Source of the DNA: Methylomonas sp. MK1
Lineage (GTDB): Bacteria; Pseudomonadota; Gammaproteobacteria; Methylococcales; Methylomonadaceae
Direction of reading: 5' to 3'
NCBI RefSeq assembly: GCF_000365425.1
Contig: NZ_AQOV01000001.1
Location: 62,001-126,000, forward strand
DNA: 64,000 nucleotides
The position numbers and the translations under genes are program-made. This document shows, piece by piece, positions 53,969 through 63,873 of the stretch; position 1 is the first letter of the stretch, and each line of letters opens with the position of its first letter. The notes beneath the pieces are model-generated. The model searched no databases. It was not told where the DNA came from and worked only from the letters and a program-made list of their open reading frames with translations.

Positions 53969-55375
53969 ATGGAAATGAAGCGTTTAAGATTGGCTGCGGT
54001 GTGCTCAGGTTTTTTCATGGCAACAGCCACCCTGGCGGCGCCCGTCGACGATGCCCGTCTCAAAGCCATGGCCTGGCTGATTACGCACCAGAACGGCGAC
54101 GGCAGTTGGCAGGGAGCGCCGGGATTGGAAATGGCGGAAACTGCCGCTGCGGTTGAAGCCTTGGTTAATGCCGGCATGACCAAGAGCGATACTTATGCTA
54201 ACGGTGTTGCCTGGCTGCAAAATCATGAAGCCTACAGCACGGATGCCTTAGCCCGCCAAGCCATCGCGCTCTACAAAGCCGGGCGTGATGTCTCAGGATT
54301 GATGACTCGACTGATTGCGTTACGCAACGATACCTCTCAGAGCTGGGGCGCTTACGATCATTTCGACGGCAGTTCTCCCGATACATCTCTGGCTTTGGAA
54401 GCTATCAAACAAACTGGAACCACGTACACATCGGAATTTAATGCTGTTTGTTTTATTTATGGGCAGCAGAACACTGATTTTGGCTGGCCATATATAAAGT
54501 CAGATACGGGGGTCCCACCAAGCCGAATCACCCCAACGGCATTCAATTTGATAGCACTTCAGCGATACAACGGATATTCAGTTGACTGTACCAATGATCA
54601 AATCAGTAACCCCATTTCCGTATTGAGCTATATAACTTCCGGGATTACCTGGCTGAAGACTCAACAGAAAACACCCGGAGGCGGTTTCGGTGAAGGCAGC
54701 GCCGGCACTGTATTGGAAACCGCGCTGGCCTATCGAGCGCTGGTAACCGTGGCCGGCGCCAACGATCCCGCCGCCGTAAGCGCTCAGAACTTTCTCATCG
54801 CTCAGCAACAAGCCGACGGCAGTTGGGGCGGCGGGGATGCGTTGCTGACTACCTTGACCTTAGCGGCGCTCCCGGCAACCACATTGGCCGATACCGATAA
54901 CGACGGCTTGCCGGACGGCACGGAGACACAGGCCTTGCTCGGTACAAATCCCAACGTGCCCGATGCCTTTGGCTTGCTCAAAGGAAATGGTCGCAGCATT
55001 GCCGGTGTCACCACGGCCATCCCCTTAACCAAGGCCATCATCGATCAGCCCTACCTTTCAACGCTGACTTCCAATGACGGTGCACCACCTTATAGCTGGT
55101 TATTGAGTTCAGGCCAACTGCCGGACGGACTCAGCCTGAATACTAATACCGGCCAGATTACCGGCATACCCACGGCGCTAGGCTTTTATAATTTTACCTA
55201 CGAAGTGCTGGCAGCGGATATGCACACCTCCGTCACCAGTCAAATCGAAGTGGCGGAGCCCGGTGAACCCACCCAAGTGCCGGCACTACCGACCTGGGCC
55301 ATGCTGATCATGGGGGGGTTGCTTTTCCTCATCATGCGGCATGTTGAGCAATCCAAAACACGCGACCTTCGCTAA
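53969..55375 (+). CDS. Exported terpenoid-cyclase-repeat protein with Ig-like domain and C-terminal sorting tail
   Basis: The ATG at 53969 follows AGGGAGA, giving 468 residues. After a signal peptide (about 1-25), prenyltransferase/squalene-cyclase-type repeats form an alpha-toroid (HQNGDGSWQGAPG, QQADGSWGGGDALL). A Ca-binding-like DTDNDGLPDGTE segment and a putative Ig (He_PIG) domain (PYSWLLSSGQLPDGLSLNTN) follow. The tail is LPTWAMLIMGGLLFLIMRHV plus basic residues, the layout of an IPTL/PEP-CTERM-type sorting signal. No cyclase DxDD motif is evident, so a binding role is more likely. The RHS gene begins 30 bases later. Confidence 0.8.
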   Translation: MEMKRLRLAAVCSGFFMATATLAAPVDDARLKAMAWLITHQNGDGSWQGAPGLEMAETAAAVEALVNAGMTKSDTYANGVAWLQNHEAYSTDALARQAIALYKAGRDVSGLMTRLIALRNDTSQSWGAYDHFDGSSPDTSLALEAIKQTGTTYTSEFNAVCFIYGQQNTDFGWPYIKSDTGVPPSRITPTAFNLIALQRYNGYSVDCTNDQISNPISVLSYITSGITWLKTQQKTPGGGFGEGSAGTVLETALAYRALVTVAGANDPAAVSAQNFLIAQQQADGSWGGGDALLTTLTLAALPATTLADTDNDGLPDGTETQALLGTNPNVPDAFGLLKGNGRSIAGVTTAIPLTKAIIDQPYLSTLTSNDGAPPYSWLLSSGQLPDGLSLNTNTGQITGIPTALGFYNFTYEVLAADMHTSVTSQIEVAEPGEPTQVPALPTWAMLIMGGLLFLIMRHVEQSKTRDLR

Positions 55376-55405
55376 ATATCTAAAGGCTCTGCCAAGGATT
55401 CTTTC

Positions 55406-58400
55406 ATGTCTCCCGTTTCCCGTTTTCGCTTTCTACTGGCGTTCGCTATGCTGTGCCAGGGCCTCCTCGCGACCTCAACCCCGTACGCCGCGCCGCAAGA
55501 CCCAACCGCTTTGCCGGAGGCCGTGGTGCAATCGCTGCTCAAGGTGCATCAACAGCCGGGCAACGCCTTAGCGCAGCAACTGCGCGAGCATCTGGAAGAA
55601 GCCGCCGAACTGCTCGACGAGGCGGACAACGAGGACCAATTACAGCAGACCGGCCAAGCCAACCGGCTACCCTCCAAACAAGAACTTTTGGAAGGCAAAC
55701 GCTCTGAAATCGCGGATTTACGCCAGGACGTGGAAGCCGAACTCGACCGGGTGCGTTCCAGACTGGCCGGGATGAAACAGCCCGATAAATTGGCTGCCTT
55801 CGACCATTATGCCAAGCAGGTCGCGCAGCGCTTCGACCGCGTTGATCGGTCATTGGCGGGATTCTCCTCGGCTCATCAGGACGGCCCTCGCCGCCGCGCT
55901 TTGGGCAACGCCAAGGCCGAACTGCGTGCGTTGCACCGCCGTGGACAAACCGCCGAGGCCACGCCCGAAGCAATTCCCACGCCTACTAACCGACTGGGCG
56001 CCGAGGTCACGCCCACGCCGGTTGCACCCAGTAAAAAATTACCGCGCTATCTGAGCGCCGGGCCATTCAAACCCGATATGCCAACCTATGCTTTTCTGCT
56101 GGATATGTTGGGGACGCCGGCTGAAGCAGCGGTGCCGACGACGCCCAACGAAGCGGTGGCCTGCGGTTACGCGCCGACCGATTTGGCCGCGACGGAAGAC
56201 GTGGTTATCTCCCAGGAAATCCGAGACCTTGCCGCGAAACTGAATTACTCGCCGGTCAAACTATATCAATACGTTTATAACACCATCCGTTTCGAACCTT
56301 ACTTCGGATCGATGAAAGGCTCACTCGGCACCTTGTATAGCGGTGCCGGCGGCGCCACCGACCAAGCGTCGTTGCTGATCGCACTGCTGCGCGTGTCCAA
56401 CATACCGGCTCGCTATGTATTGGGCGATGTGCGGGTGCTTGATGCCGCCAATCTCGGCGCCAATGGTAGAGGCCCACGTTGGGTCGGCGCTAAAACCTAT
56501 CAAGCAGCCGCGTCCATCTTGGCTACCAATCAAAATCCCGGTGCCGGCTCCTATGCGAACGGCATCCAATTACGCCACGTCTGGGTGGAAGCCTGTTTGC
56601 CTTACGGCAATTACCGGGGCGCGTCTGCCGACAACACCGGCTATCGCTGGATTCCACTAGACCCGAGTTTCAAGGACAAAAGCTATCAACCGGGTATTGC
56701 CGGTATTCAACAAAACGTTGCTTTCGATTACAGCGCCACCGGCTATTTGGGCAGCCGCACGCCTACCTTGCCGCACGAGCGCTACGCCACGCAGGTCGAA
56801 AGTTACGTTAAGAGCTTGAATGCCGACAACACCTTGCTGGACGTACCTTACCTTGGCGAACAAACCGCTAGAACCTATGACATTTTGCCGATCACCTTAC
56901 CTTACCAAGTGGTGCAATACGGCAGTTGGGCCGGCACCAGTTCATCCGAAATCGCTAGCCTGCCGGCGAGCCACCGCTATCGACTATCCATTAAAGTCAG
57001 AAACAGTAGCGGCACCGATCTGGTTGCCGAGCAAATCCTGTCATTGCCCTCCATCGTTCATCAGCGGGTGACGCTATCCTATGTGCCGGATGCCGCCTCA
57101 CAAACCGATTGGAATAACTGGAACGGCGATCTGGCCATCCCGCCCAGCCTGGTGAATCTCCATCCGGTTATCAAAGTCGACGGCGTAATCCAAACGACGG
57201 GTACCGGTTCCATCGCCTTGGGTACGGAGCATCGGTTGATCATGAAAGTCACCCTGGATGACACCACGCGTAGCCCATCCTGTCCCAATGACGACCCCGC
57301 CAACAGTACGCCTGATACCGATCAGCATTGTTTCAACAAAACCGTCTACACCAATTTGAAAGCCGGCGCCCATCACGCGCTGATGGCCTACGCCCGCCAA
57401 GGTTCGGATCGTCTGCTGGCGGAACGGTCCGACCGATTGATCCAATCGGTGCAAGCCGCGCCCACGGCACCGACGCCGGCCAACGCCGCCAATTACGATA
57501 ATACCGAAGGCGAACTGCTGCATATCGCCTTACTGAAATACCTGCGTTATGTCACCGACGCCAACCAACGGCTGGGCGAACTGCAAGGCGTCAGCGGCGA
57601 AAGCGGTACGCATCTGGGTTTGACCGCAGCCGGTCTCAAGGTCGATTACCTGTTCGACTTGCCTTTTGCGGTACATCCGAGCGGCCCTTATATCGATGTC
57701 AAGGGCGGTCTGGCCCAGTTCGTAAAACTCGATACGACGGCAACCGATAGCGCTACTTTGCGCAACGAGATATGGCCAACCTTTAAATTATCGGCTTATA
57801 CATCCTCGGCCTACGAGCACTTCATCTGGCAGGAGTTGATTCGTACCGACGCCGTATCGACGGTGCGAGGGTTGCAGTTTGCCGGCGAATCGGGCGGTGC
57901 CAATCCGTTGGTCACGCTGAACTCGGCCAATATCGGCAACTGGTCGACATTGATGGATTCAACCATGAATCCATTTCAAGCCACAATCACAACTTATATC
58001 AATGACGGTGCGACGATCATTGTGCCGAAAAAATCCATTGCCTACACGGATGGGCAAGCCGGCAATAACCTGCAACCTTGGAACGGCGGGGTTTTCATGG
58101 CTGAAAACCAAACCAAGGGCTATATCTCCGCGATGATCAACAAGCTGGGCGGCGGCTGGGCACTGGTCAACCCAACCCCAGTCGCCAGCAGCTTTCCGCG
58201 CGACAGCTTCCTACCCAGCAACTTCTTTAGCAACTTCCCGATCAACTCCACCACACTGTCCAATGGCTTGAACTGGCTGCAAAGCTGGGGTGGCGACCCG
58301 GTCAATCTGGCGACGGGCAACCTGTACCACAGCGAAAAGGATATTGCCGTACCGGGCCGGGGCCTGCCGCTGGTGTTCGAACGCAATTACAACAGCCGCA

Positions 58401-61400
58401 ATCCCCAGGATGGCCCCTTGGGCTTCGGCTGGACCCACAGCTTTAATCACAAACTGAACTTTTACGGCGTCGACGGCGGTTTCGTGAAAGTCGGCTGGCT
58501 GGACGGCAGCGGCGCGGAGCGCTTCTTTCGTCTGGCCGGCAGCAGCGTGCCGGTTAACAGCGCCTTCCAGGCCGCGCCCGGCGTGTATACCGCGCTGAAA
58601 CGCGAAGCCGACGGCAGTTGGAGCGTCACCGAGAAGAACGGCTTGCGCTACGGCTTCGAAAGCAATGCCGGCGTTACCGCCGGGCAAGCGGCCCGCCTGC
58701 TGACCCTTAAGGACCGCAACCTCAACACCCTGACCCTGGCTTACAACACCGGTTGCGGCAACGTGCTGTGTACGGTGACTGACGGCCCTGGCCGTAAACT
58801 AGCGTTTCATTACACGGCTAATCGTATAGACCAAGTGCAAGTGCTAGCCATCGGCGGCACCGTACTGGCCACCCATCAATACGGTTACGACGGCAACGGC
58901 AACCTGACCAGCTACAAAAGCCCGCTGGCTGTCGCCAGCCAGCATGCGCCGGTCACCTATGCCTATTACAGCAGCGCCGACGGCCAAAACCTGAATCACG
59001 CCCTGAAAACCACCACCGCCCCGCAAGGCGAAGGCATGCAGTTTTCGTACTACGTCGATGGCCGGGTATTCCGCCACCAACGGCATAACAACGGCACGCT
59101 GTTGCCGGAAACCACCACCTTCCGTTACCAGGACTTCCGCCGCGAAACCGTCACCGTCAACGAACGCGGTTTCGAGCGCCGGCATACCTTCGATGCCAAC
59201 GGCAACCCGCTACGCATCGTCGATGAAGCCGGCGCCGTGCACGCTTACAGTTACGATCCGAACAACCCCTTCAATCGCCTGACCGAATCCGACCCGGCTG
59301 GCTTAAATGTGCAATACCAATACGACGGGGCTGGCAACGTCACCCGCATCACCCAGCCCTCCAGCGCCACTACTGAATACTACGATTTCACCACCTTCAA
59401 CGCCCCGCAGCGTATCAAGGACGCCAAGGGCAACTGGACCCTGCTCAAATACGACGCCAAGGGCAACCTCACCGACAGCGTGCGGCTGAAAACCGGCATC
59501 ATCCCAGCTGCCAATACCACCCCGGCCATAGCCAACATCGCCGCCTGGACTAAACGCAACTACGACGTCGCCACCGGCCAGCCCACCCAAACAAAAACCC
59601 TGCGCGACTTCACCAGCGCGGTGTTGGGCAGCTTTGCCGGCGGCACGGGACCGACCGTCACCACCACTTACGATGCCAACACTCTATATCCGACCCAGAT
59701 CGCGCGCCTGGGCGACAAGACCGGCGACGGCCTAATCAATGCATCCGACCCCGCCGACAGCGCCACGCTGCAATTCGACAGCCTGGGCCGGCAGACGCTA
59801 GGCATAGACGGCGAGTGGCAGACGGTCAGTAGCAGTTATGACGCCGATAGCTTGCCACTGACCGGTACCGATGCCGCCGGTCACCCACGCGATTATTTTT
59901 ACGACGGCGACGGTCGCTTGAAAGGCCAGGAACTGGTGTTGAACCAGAACGGCCAACTGCGGCTATGGGACTCGGGCTTTCGCAGTTACGACAGCGCCGG
60001 ACGGCTTGAGCAAACCCTGGATGCCGGCGGCCACGTCGCGCAATACCAATACGACGCGGCCGGCAACCTTACCCGAATCACCGATCCCGACAACTACACG
60101 CTGGACTTCGATTACGACGCCGTCAACCGTTGGACCAAGGCTTACGATAAGGCCGGACATCACGTCGACCGCAAACTGGATGCCGCCGGTCGGGTTAAAT
60201 CCGTCACAGACCCCAATGGCAATAGCACACTTTACAGCTATTGGAACGCCAGCCAGGACGGCCGCCTGAAAACCGTCACCCAACCCAAGATAGCCAGCTA
60301 CACCCTGGGGCAAATCCGCCAGTTCGACTACGACGCGCTGGGCCAAGTGGTTAAAACCACCGATACCCCGGCGGCGGGTTCCAGCGAAGCCGCCCGCGAC
60401 ACGCTGAATACTTACAACACCCTGGGCCAATTGATCCGCGTGGCCGGTCCGGCCCATGTCGACCAAAACCCCGGCAGTGCCACCTTCAACCAAAGCATCC
60501 GGCCACTGACCCGCTACAGCTACGACAACCTGGGCAACCTGAAGACCCTCCAAGCCGGCCAGACCACCGCCGACGGCGGCACGGCCATCAACGCCGACAC
60601 CGGCGCGAGCAGCAGCGACACCGTCGCCACCCAGGTCAGTTACAGCTACGACGACTTTGGCCGCAAACTTAGCGAGACCGACGCCCTGGGCCAGGTCACC
60701 AGCTTCAGCTACGATCTGAACAACAACGTCAAGACCGTGCAAACGCCAGGCAGCTCAGGCCACACCCTGACTTACGTCTGGGACTACGGCCACCAACTGC
60801 TCAGCGCCACCGCCGAAGACGGCAGGAAAATCGACTACACCCGCAACCCGCTAGGGCAAACCACCCGCGCCGAAACCTGGAGCCCGACGCCGGGCAGCCA
60901 GCTCGACGTGGCCTATGACTACGCGTACGACGCCGCCCACCGCCTGCAAGATGTTACCGACAGCCGAGGCCAAAAAACCCTCAGCTACGCCTGGAGCCCC
61001 GGCGGTCAGCTGGACAGCCTACAAGACAACGACGGACGCGGCACTTACTACTTGTATGACGAAGTGGGCCGGCTAATCAGCCTGTGGGCGCCCAACTTCG
61101 ACCATTACACCTTCGACTACGACAACGGCGGCAGGCTCACAGAAGCCCGTTATCCCAACGGCATCAGTCAAACCCAGACTTGGAACAGCGATAACAGCCT
61201 CAGCCAGGTCGCCCATAAGAACGCCGCGACGGTCATCCAACAAAGCCAATACAGCTACGACGGCCTGGGCAGAAGGAAAACCAACCAGGAAAGCCTATCC
61301 GGCCAAGCCACCCTCGGCTACACCTACAGCTACGACGCGCTGGACCGGTTGACCCAAGTCCAAAACGGCACGCCCAGCCAAACCCAAAGCTTCAGCCACG

Positions 61401-62791
61401 ACGTCTACGGCAACCGGGTGCAAAAGCAGATCGGCGTTCCGGCCACCAGTACCATCGCCTACAAACACGATGCGGCGAACCAACTGACCGAAGTCCGCCA
61501 AACCAACCTGAGCGGGAGCTTGCTGGAAGCCTATCTGTACGATCCAGCCGGCCAGCAAACCAAAAAATGCAGCGGCGGCACTGTCACCCGAGCTAACGAC
61601 CAAAGCTGCACCGGTACCACGCAAAACCAAACCGGCTACGACAGCTTCAACCGGCTTAATCAAGTCCAAGTCAACGCGGTCACCACCGGCAGCTTTAAAT
61701 ATGACGACCAAGGCCGACGTACCCAGAAAACCGAAGGCGCTACCACCACCAACTACCATTACGACGGTAGCTCAATCTACGCCGAATACCCCGGCAGCGG
61801 CTGGACCACAGCAAATGCTGTTTATGTGCAAGCCGGCACAGACCACCCGCTGGCAAGACTGACAGGCAACGTCAACCTGCCCAGCGCCACGGCGGCTTAT
61901 TACCACCAGGACGGACTGGGCTCCGTCCTCGCCACCACCAATGCAACAAAAGCCGTCACTGGCACGCAAAGGTTCGACGCTTACGGCAGCAAAATCGCAA
62001 GCTCAGGCACTATACCGCAGTACGGCTATACCGGCAGGGAACCGGACGCCAGTGGGCTGACTTACTACCGGGCCCGGTATTACGATCCGAACCAGACTCG
62101 GTTTACCCAGCGAGATCCTTTGGGCTATACCGATGGCCTGAACCGATATACCTACGTTCATAACAACCCGATTAACTTTAATGATCCGAATGGGTTGCTG
62201 GCGAATTCTGTTTCAAATAAATGGGAAGCTGGAAAAAGTTATTTCAGCAGCAACCCTGGAGCAGCCGTCGATCTTGGCGTTGGCTTCACACCTGCTGGCG
62301 TTTATGCCGACATTTATGGTGCAGTTAAGGGAACTACCCTTTTTGGAGGACAAGAGCTTTCCGGTTGGGAACGCGGACTTGGCCTTATTCCCGGTGTGTC
62401 CGAACTTGCCGGAACGGTGCGGGCAGTCAATAAGGTTGATAATATTGTCGATGTAACGAAGGGAGTCCAGGCTTATGATGTTGGGCCTGCAAATGTGCTT
62501 AAAGCTAATTCAACGCCATTTGACGGATTGCAGATACATCATGTAGGACAATCTCATCCTTTGAGTCAAGCAATCTCGACTTATGATCCGAAGAATGCAC
62601 CTGCGATTGTTTTACCCACTGAATTGCACAAAGCCATTCCAACTGTCAAAGGTGAGTTTTTTGGGACAGCGCGAGATCAATTAGCAAAAGACATTTACGA
62701 TTTGAGAAATTTTACTGACGCCCCTAATAGCGCATTACAAGACCTTATAAATCTAAATAAATCCATGTATCCAGATGCTTTCAGGAAATAA
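55406..62791 (+). CDS. Exported RHS/YD-repeat protein with transglutaminase-like domain and toxin-type C terminus
   Basis: The 2461-residue protein has a signal peptide (about 1-29) and a helical region (30-250). A transglutaminase-like domain (about 265-430) has His391 and Asp419 but Ala317 where the catalytic Cys is expected. An RHS N-terminal block begins near 960 (GDPVNLATGNLYHSEKDIAV), followed by some 1200 residues of YD repeats (YDAAGNL-type) and the RHS core around 2225-2262 (DPNQTRFTQRDPLGYTDGLN). The last about 200 residues are variable, A+T-richer, with IHHVGQSHPLS and LPTELHKA, like HNH/endonuclease-VII-type toxins. RHS shells encapsulate and release such toxins. Small immunity-type genes follow directly. 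Confidence 0.92.
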   Translation: MSPVSRFRFLLAFAMLCQGLLATSTPYAAPQDPTALPEAVVQSLLKVHQQPGNALAQQLREHLEEAAELLDEADNEDQLQQTGQANRLPSKQELLEGKRSEIADLRQDVEAELDRVRSRLAGMKQPDKLAAFDHYAKQVAQRFDRVDRSLAGFSSAHQDGPRRRALGNAKAELRALHRRGQTAEATPEAIPTPTNRLGAEVTPTPVAPSKKLPRYLSAGPFKPDMPTYAFLLDMLGTPAEAAVPTTPNEAVACGYAPTDLAATEDVVISQEIRDLAAKLNYSPVKLYQYVYNTIRFEPYFGSMKGSLGTLYSGAGGATDQASLLIALLRVSNIPARYVLGDVRVLDAANLGANGRGPRWVGAKTYQAAASILATNQNPGAGSYANGIQLRHVWVEACLPYGNYRGASADNTGYRWIPLDPSFKDKSYQPGIAGIQQNVAFDYSATGYLGSRTPTLPHERYATQVESYVKSLNADNTLLDVPYLGEQTARTYDILPITLPYQVVQYGSWAGTSSSEIASLPASHRYRLSIKVRNSSGTDLVAEQILSLPSIVHQRVTLSYVPDAASQTDWNNWNGDLAIPPSLVNLHPVIKVDGVIQTTGTGSIALGTEHRLIMKVTLDDTTRSPSCPNDDPANSTPDTDQHCFNKTVYTNLKAGAHHALMAYARQGSDRLLAERSDRLIQSVQAAPTAPTPANAANYDNTEGELLHIALLKYLRYVTDANQRLGELQGVSGESGTHLGLTAAGLKVDYLFDLPFAVHPSGPYIDVKGGLAQFVKLDTTATDSATLRNEIWPTFKLSAYTSSAYEHFIWQELIRTDAVSTVRGLQFAGESGGANPLVTLNSANIGNWSTLMDSTMNPFQATITTYINDGATIIVPKKSIAYTDGQAGNNLQPWNGGVFMAENQTKGYISAMINKLGGGWALVNPTPVASSFPRDSFLPSNFFSNFPINSTTLSNGLNWLQSWGGDPVNLATGNLYHSEKDIAVPGRGLPLVFERNYNSRNPQDGPLGFGWTHSFNHKLNFYGVDGGFVKVGWLDGSGAERFFRLAGSSVPVNSAFQAAPGVYTALKREADGSWSVTEKNGLRYGFESNAGVTAGQAARLLTLKDRNLNTLTLAYNTGCGNVLCTVTDGPGRKLAFHYTANRIDQVQVLAIGGTVLATHQYGYDGNGNLTSYKSPLAVASQHAPVTYAYYSSADGQNLNHALKTTTAPQGEGMQFSYYVDGRVFRHQRHNNGTLLPETTTFRYQDFRRETVTVNERGFERRHTFDANGNPLRIVDEAGAVHAYSYDPNNPFNRLTESDPAGLNVQYQYDGAGNVTRITQPSSATTEYYDFTTFNAPQRIKDAKGNWTLLKYDAKGNLTDSVRLKTGIIPAANTTPAIANIAAWTKRNYDVATGQPTQTKTLRDFTSAVLGSFAGGTGPTVTTTYDANTLYPTQIARLGDKTGDGLINASDPADSATLQFDSLGRQTLGIDGEWQTVSSSYDADSLPLTGTDAAGHPRDYFYDGDGRLKGQELVLNQNGQLRLWDSGFRSYDSAGRLEQTLDAGGHVAQYQYDAAGNLTRITDPDNYTLDFDYDAVNRWTKAYDKAGHHVDRKLDAAGRVKSVTDPNGNSTLYSYWNASQDGRLKTVTQPKIASYTLGQIRQFDYDALGQVVKTTDTPAAGSSEAARDTLNTYNTLGQLIRVAGPAHVDQNPGSATFNQSIRPLTRYSYDNLGNLKTLQAGQTTADGGTAINADTGASSSDTVATQVSYSYDDFGRKLSETDALGQVTSFSYDLNNNVKTVQTPGSSGHTLTYVWDYGHQLLSATAEDGRKIDYTRNPLGQTTRAETWSPTPGSQLDVAYDYAYDAAHRLQDVTDSRGQKTLSYAWSPGGQLDSLQDNDGRGTYYLYDEVGRLISLWAPNFDHYTFDYDNGGRLTEARYPNGISQTQTWNSDNSLSQVAHKNAATVIQQSQYSYDGLGRRKTNQESLSGQATLGYTYSYDALDRLTQVQNGTPSQTQSFSHDVYGNRVQKQIGVPATSTIAYKHDAANQLTEVRQTNLSGSLLEAYLYDPAGQQTKKCSGGTVTRANDQSCTGTTQNQTGYDSFNRLNQVQVNAVTTGSFKYDDQGRRTQKTEGATTTNYHYDGSSIYAEYPGSGWTTANAVYVQAGTDHPLARLTGNVNLPSATAAYYHQDGLGSVLATTNATKAVTGTQRFDAYGSKIASSGTIPQYGYTGREPDASGLTYYRARYYDPNQTRFTQRDPLGYTDGLNRYTYVHNNPINFNDPNGLLANSVSNKWEAGKSYFSSNPGAAVDLGVGFTPAGVYADIYGAVKGTTLFGGQELSGWERGLGLIPGVSELAGTVRAVNKVDNIVDVTKGVQAYDVGPANVLKANSTPFDGLQIHHVGQSHPLSQAISTYDPKNAPAIVLPTELHKAIPTVKGEFFGTARDQLAKDIYDLRNFTDAPNSALQDLINLNKSMYPDAFRK

Positions 62792-62795
62792 CGGT

Positions 62796-63149
62796 ATGAA
62801 TAGCGAAGAATTTGTTAATGCTATAAAGATTGTGGTAAGAGACGCCTCCATTTCTGGTAGTTTAAAAATCTTAACAAAACCTGCTGGTCGTAAACCCGAT
62901 AGAAAACTAGTTGAGTTATCAACTTGGTTCAATGAACTATCTTACTCTGACAAAGAAATGCTGGAAAAAGTTATTAAATATGTAGCTGATATTTCCGTAT
63001 TTAGTTTTTTTTCCGTACTTGACGGTGTGGCTGTTATAGAAAATGAGCAAGATAAAGGTGATCTTGAGCTCTACTATGTTAAAGGATCAGAACGATTTCT
63101 CTTGAATGAGCCTTCTAATCCTCTACATGACATTTTTAATGCTGAATGA
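62796..63149 (+). CDS. Candidate immunity protein for the RHS C-terminal toxin
   Basis: ATG at 62796, just after the RHS stop, preceded by AGGAAATAACGGT; 117 residues (MNSEEFVNAIKIVVRDASIS). The protein is small, acidic, soluble, with alternating helix and strand, and has no recognised domain. Its place 4 bases after the toxin-bearing gene and its local A+T-rich composition are typical of a cognate immunity gene; the assignment is by position only. Confidence 0.7.
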   Translation: MNSEEFVNAIKIVVRDASISGSLKILTKPAGRKPDRKLVELSTWFNELSYSDKEMLEKVIKYVADISVFSFFSVLDGVAVIENEQDKGDLELYYVKGSERFLLNEPSNPLHDIFNAE

Positions 63150-63225
63150 GGGTAAAGCCCCGTCTCGCCTCAAAAGTTGGATTTAATCTAGGAGTGACTA
63201 TGCTAAATCCAGCAGGAAGATAAGA

Positions 63226-63756
63226 ATGTTTAGAGAATTAACAAAAATACTTCAGGCCCCAGATGTTCCTGTAGAACAACCCGCCAGCAACGACTGGGCG
63301 ATGCTGGATGTTGACTTTTGTGAGTTTCCATTAGATTTTAAACAATTCATATCCGTATACGGAACCGGTCAGATTGATAATTTTTTGTGGATATTAAATC
63401 CATTCAGTAAAAATAAATATCTGAATAACATATCGCAGCTTGACCTTATTAGAGAAGGGTTTCATATTGCTGAAAAAGATTTCGGAGAAGAAGTGCCAAG
63501 CCTTTTTCCAGCTTCTGGAGGCTTGTTGCCATTTGCAATCACAGATAATGGCGACACTGTTTTTTTTAAAACTGAAGGTCTCTCATCCAAGTGGTCAATT
63601 CTTGTTACCTCTCCCCGCGATCCTGAAAAAGATGTTTTTCACTTTGGATTTTCAGCTTGGTTGCTACAAACACTCACCAAAACAATAAAAAACTGCTGCT
63701 TCCCCAGTGATTTTCCATTAGAAAAACCTATCTTTATTCCATATTCAGGGTCATAA
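63226..63756 (+). CDS. SMI1/KNR4 (SUKH)-like immunity protein
   Basis: The 176-residue protein shows the SUKH pattern: FPLDFKQFISVYGTGQIDN, then WILNPF, and later LFPASGGLLPFAITDNGDTVFF. SUKH proteins neutralise many different nuclease toxins of polymorphic systems. It lies 76 bases after the first candidate immunity gene and may be an orphan immunity for a lost or foreign toxin. A+T-rich like its neighbour. Confidence 0.8.
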   Translation: MFRELTKILQAPDVPVEQPASNDWAMLDVDFCEFPLDFKQFISVYGTGQIDNFLWILNPFSKNKYLNNISQLDLIREGFHIAEKDFGEEVPSLFPASGGLLPFAITDNGDTVFFKTEGLSSKWSILVTSPRDPEKDVFHFGFSAWLLQTLTKTIKNCCFPSDFPLEKPIFIPYSGS

Positions 63757-63873
63757 AATAAACTAAACCCAAGCAACTAAGATGATTATTCAATTTGGGG
63801 AAAGTAAATTGACTTTGATTGAAACAGCACGTTTTATAGCTGGAAACGTATCGCAAGCCGTTTTAACGATGGC

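Noticed and set aside
59963..60742. Long minus-strand frame within the RHS gene
   Set aside because: Repetitive Val/Gly-rich translation caused by the YD-repeat codons on the other strand; no start signal or family.
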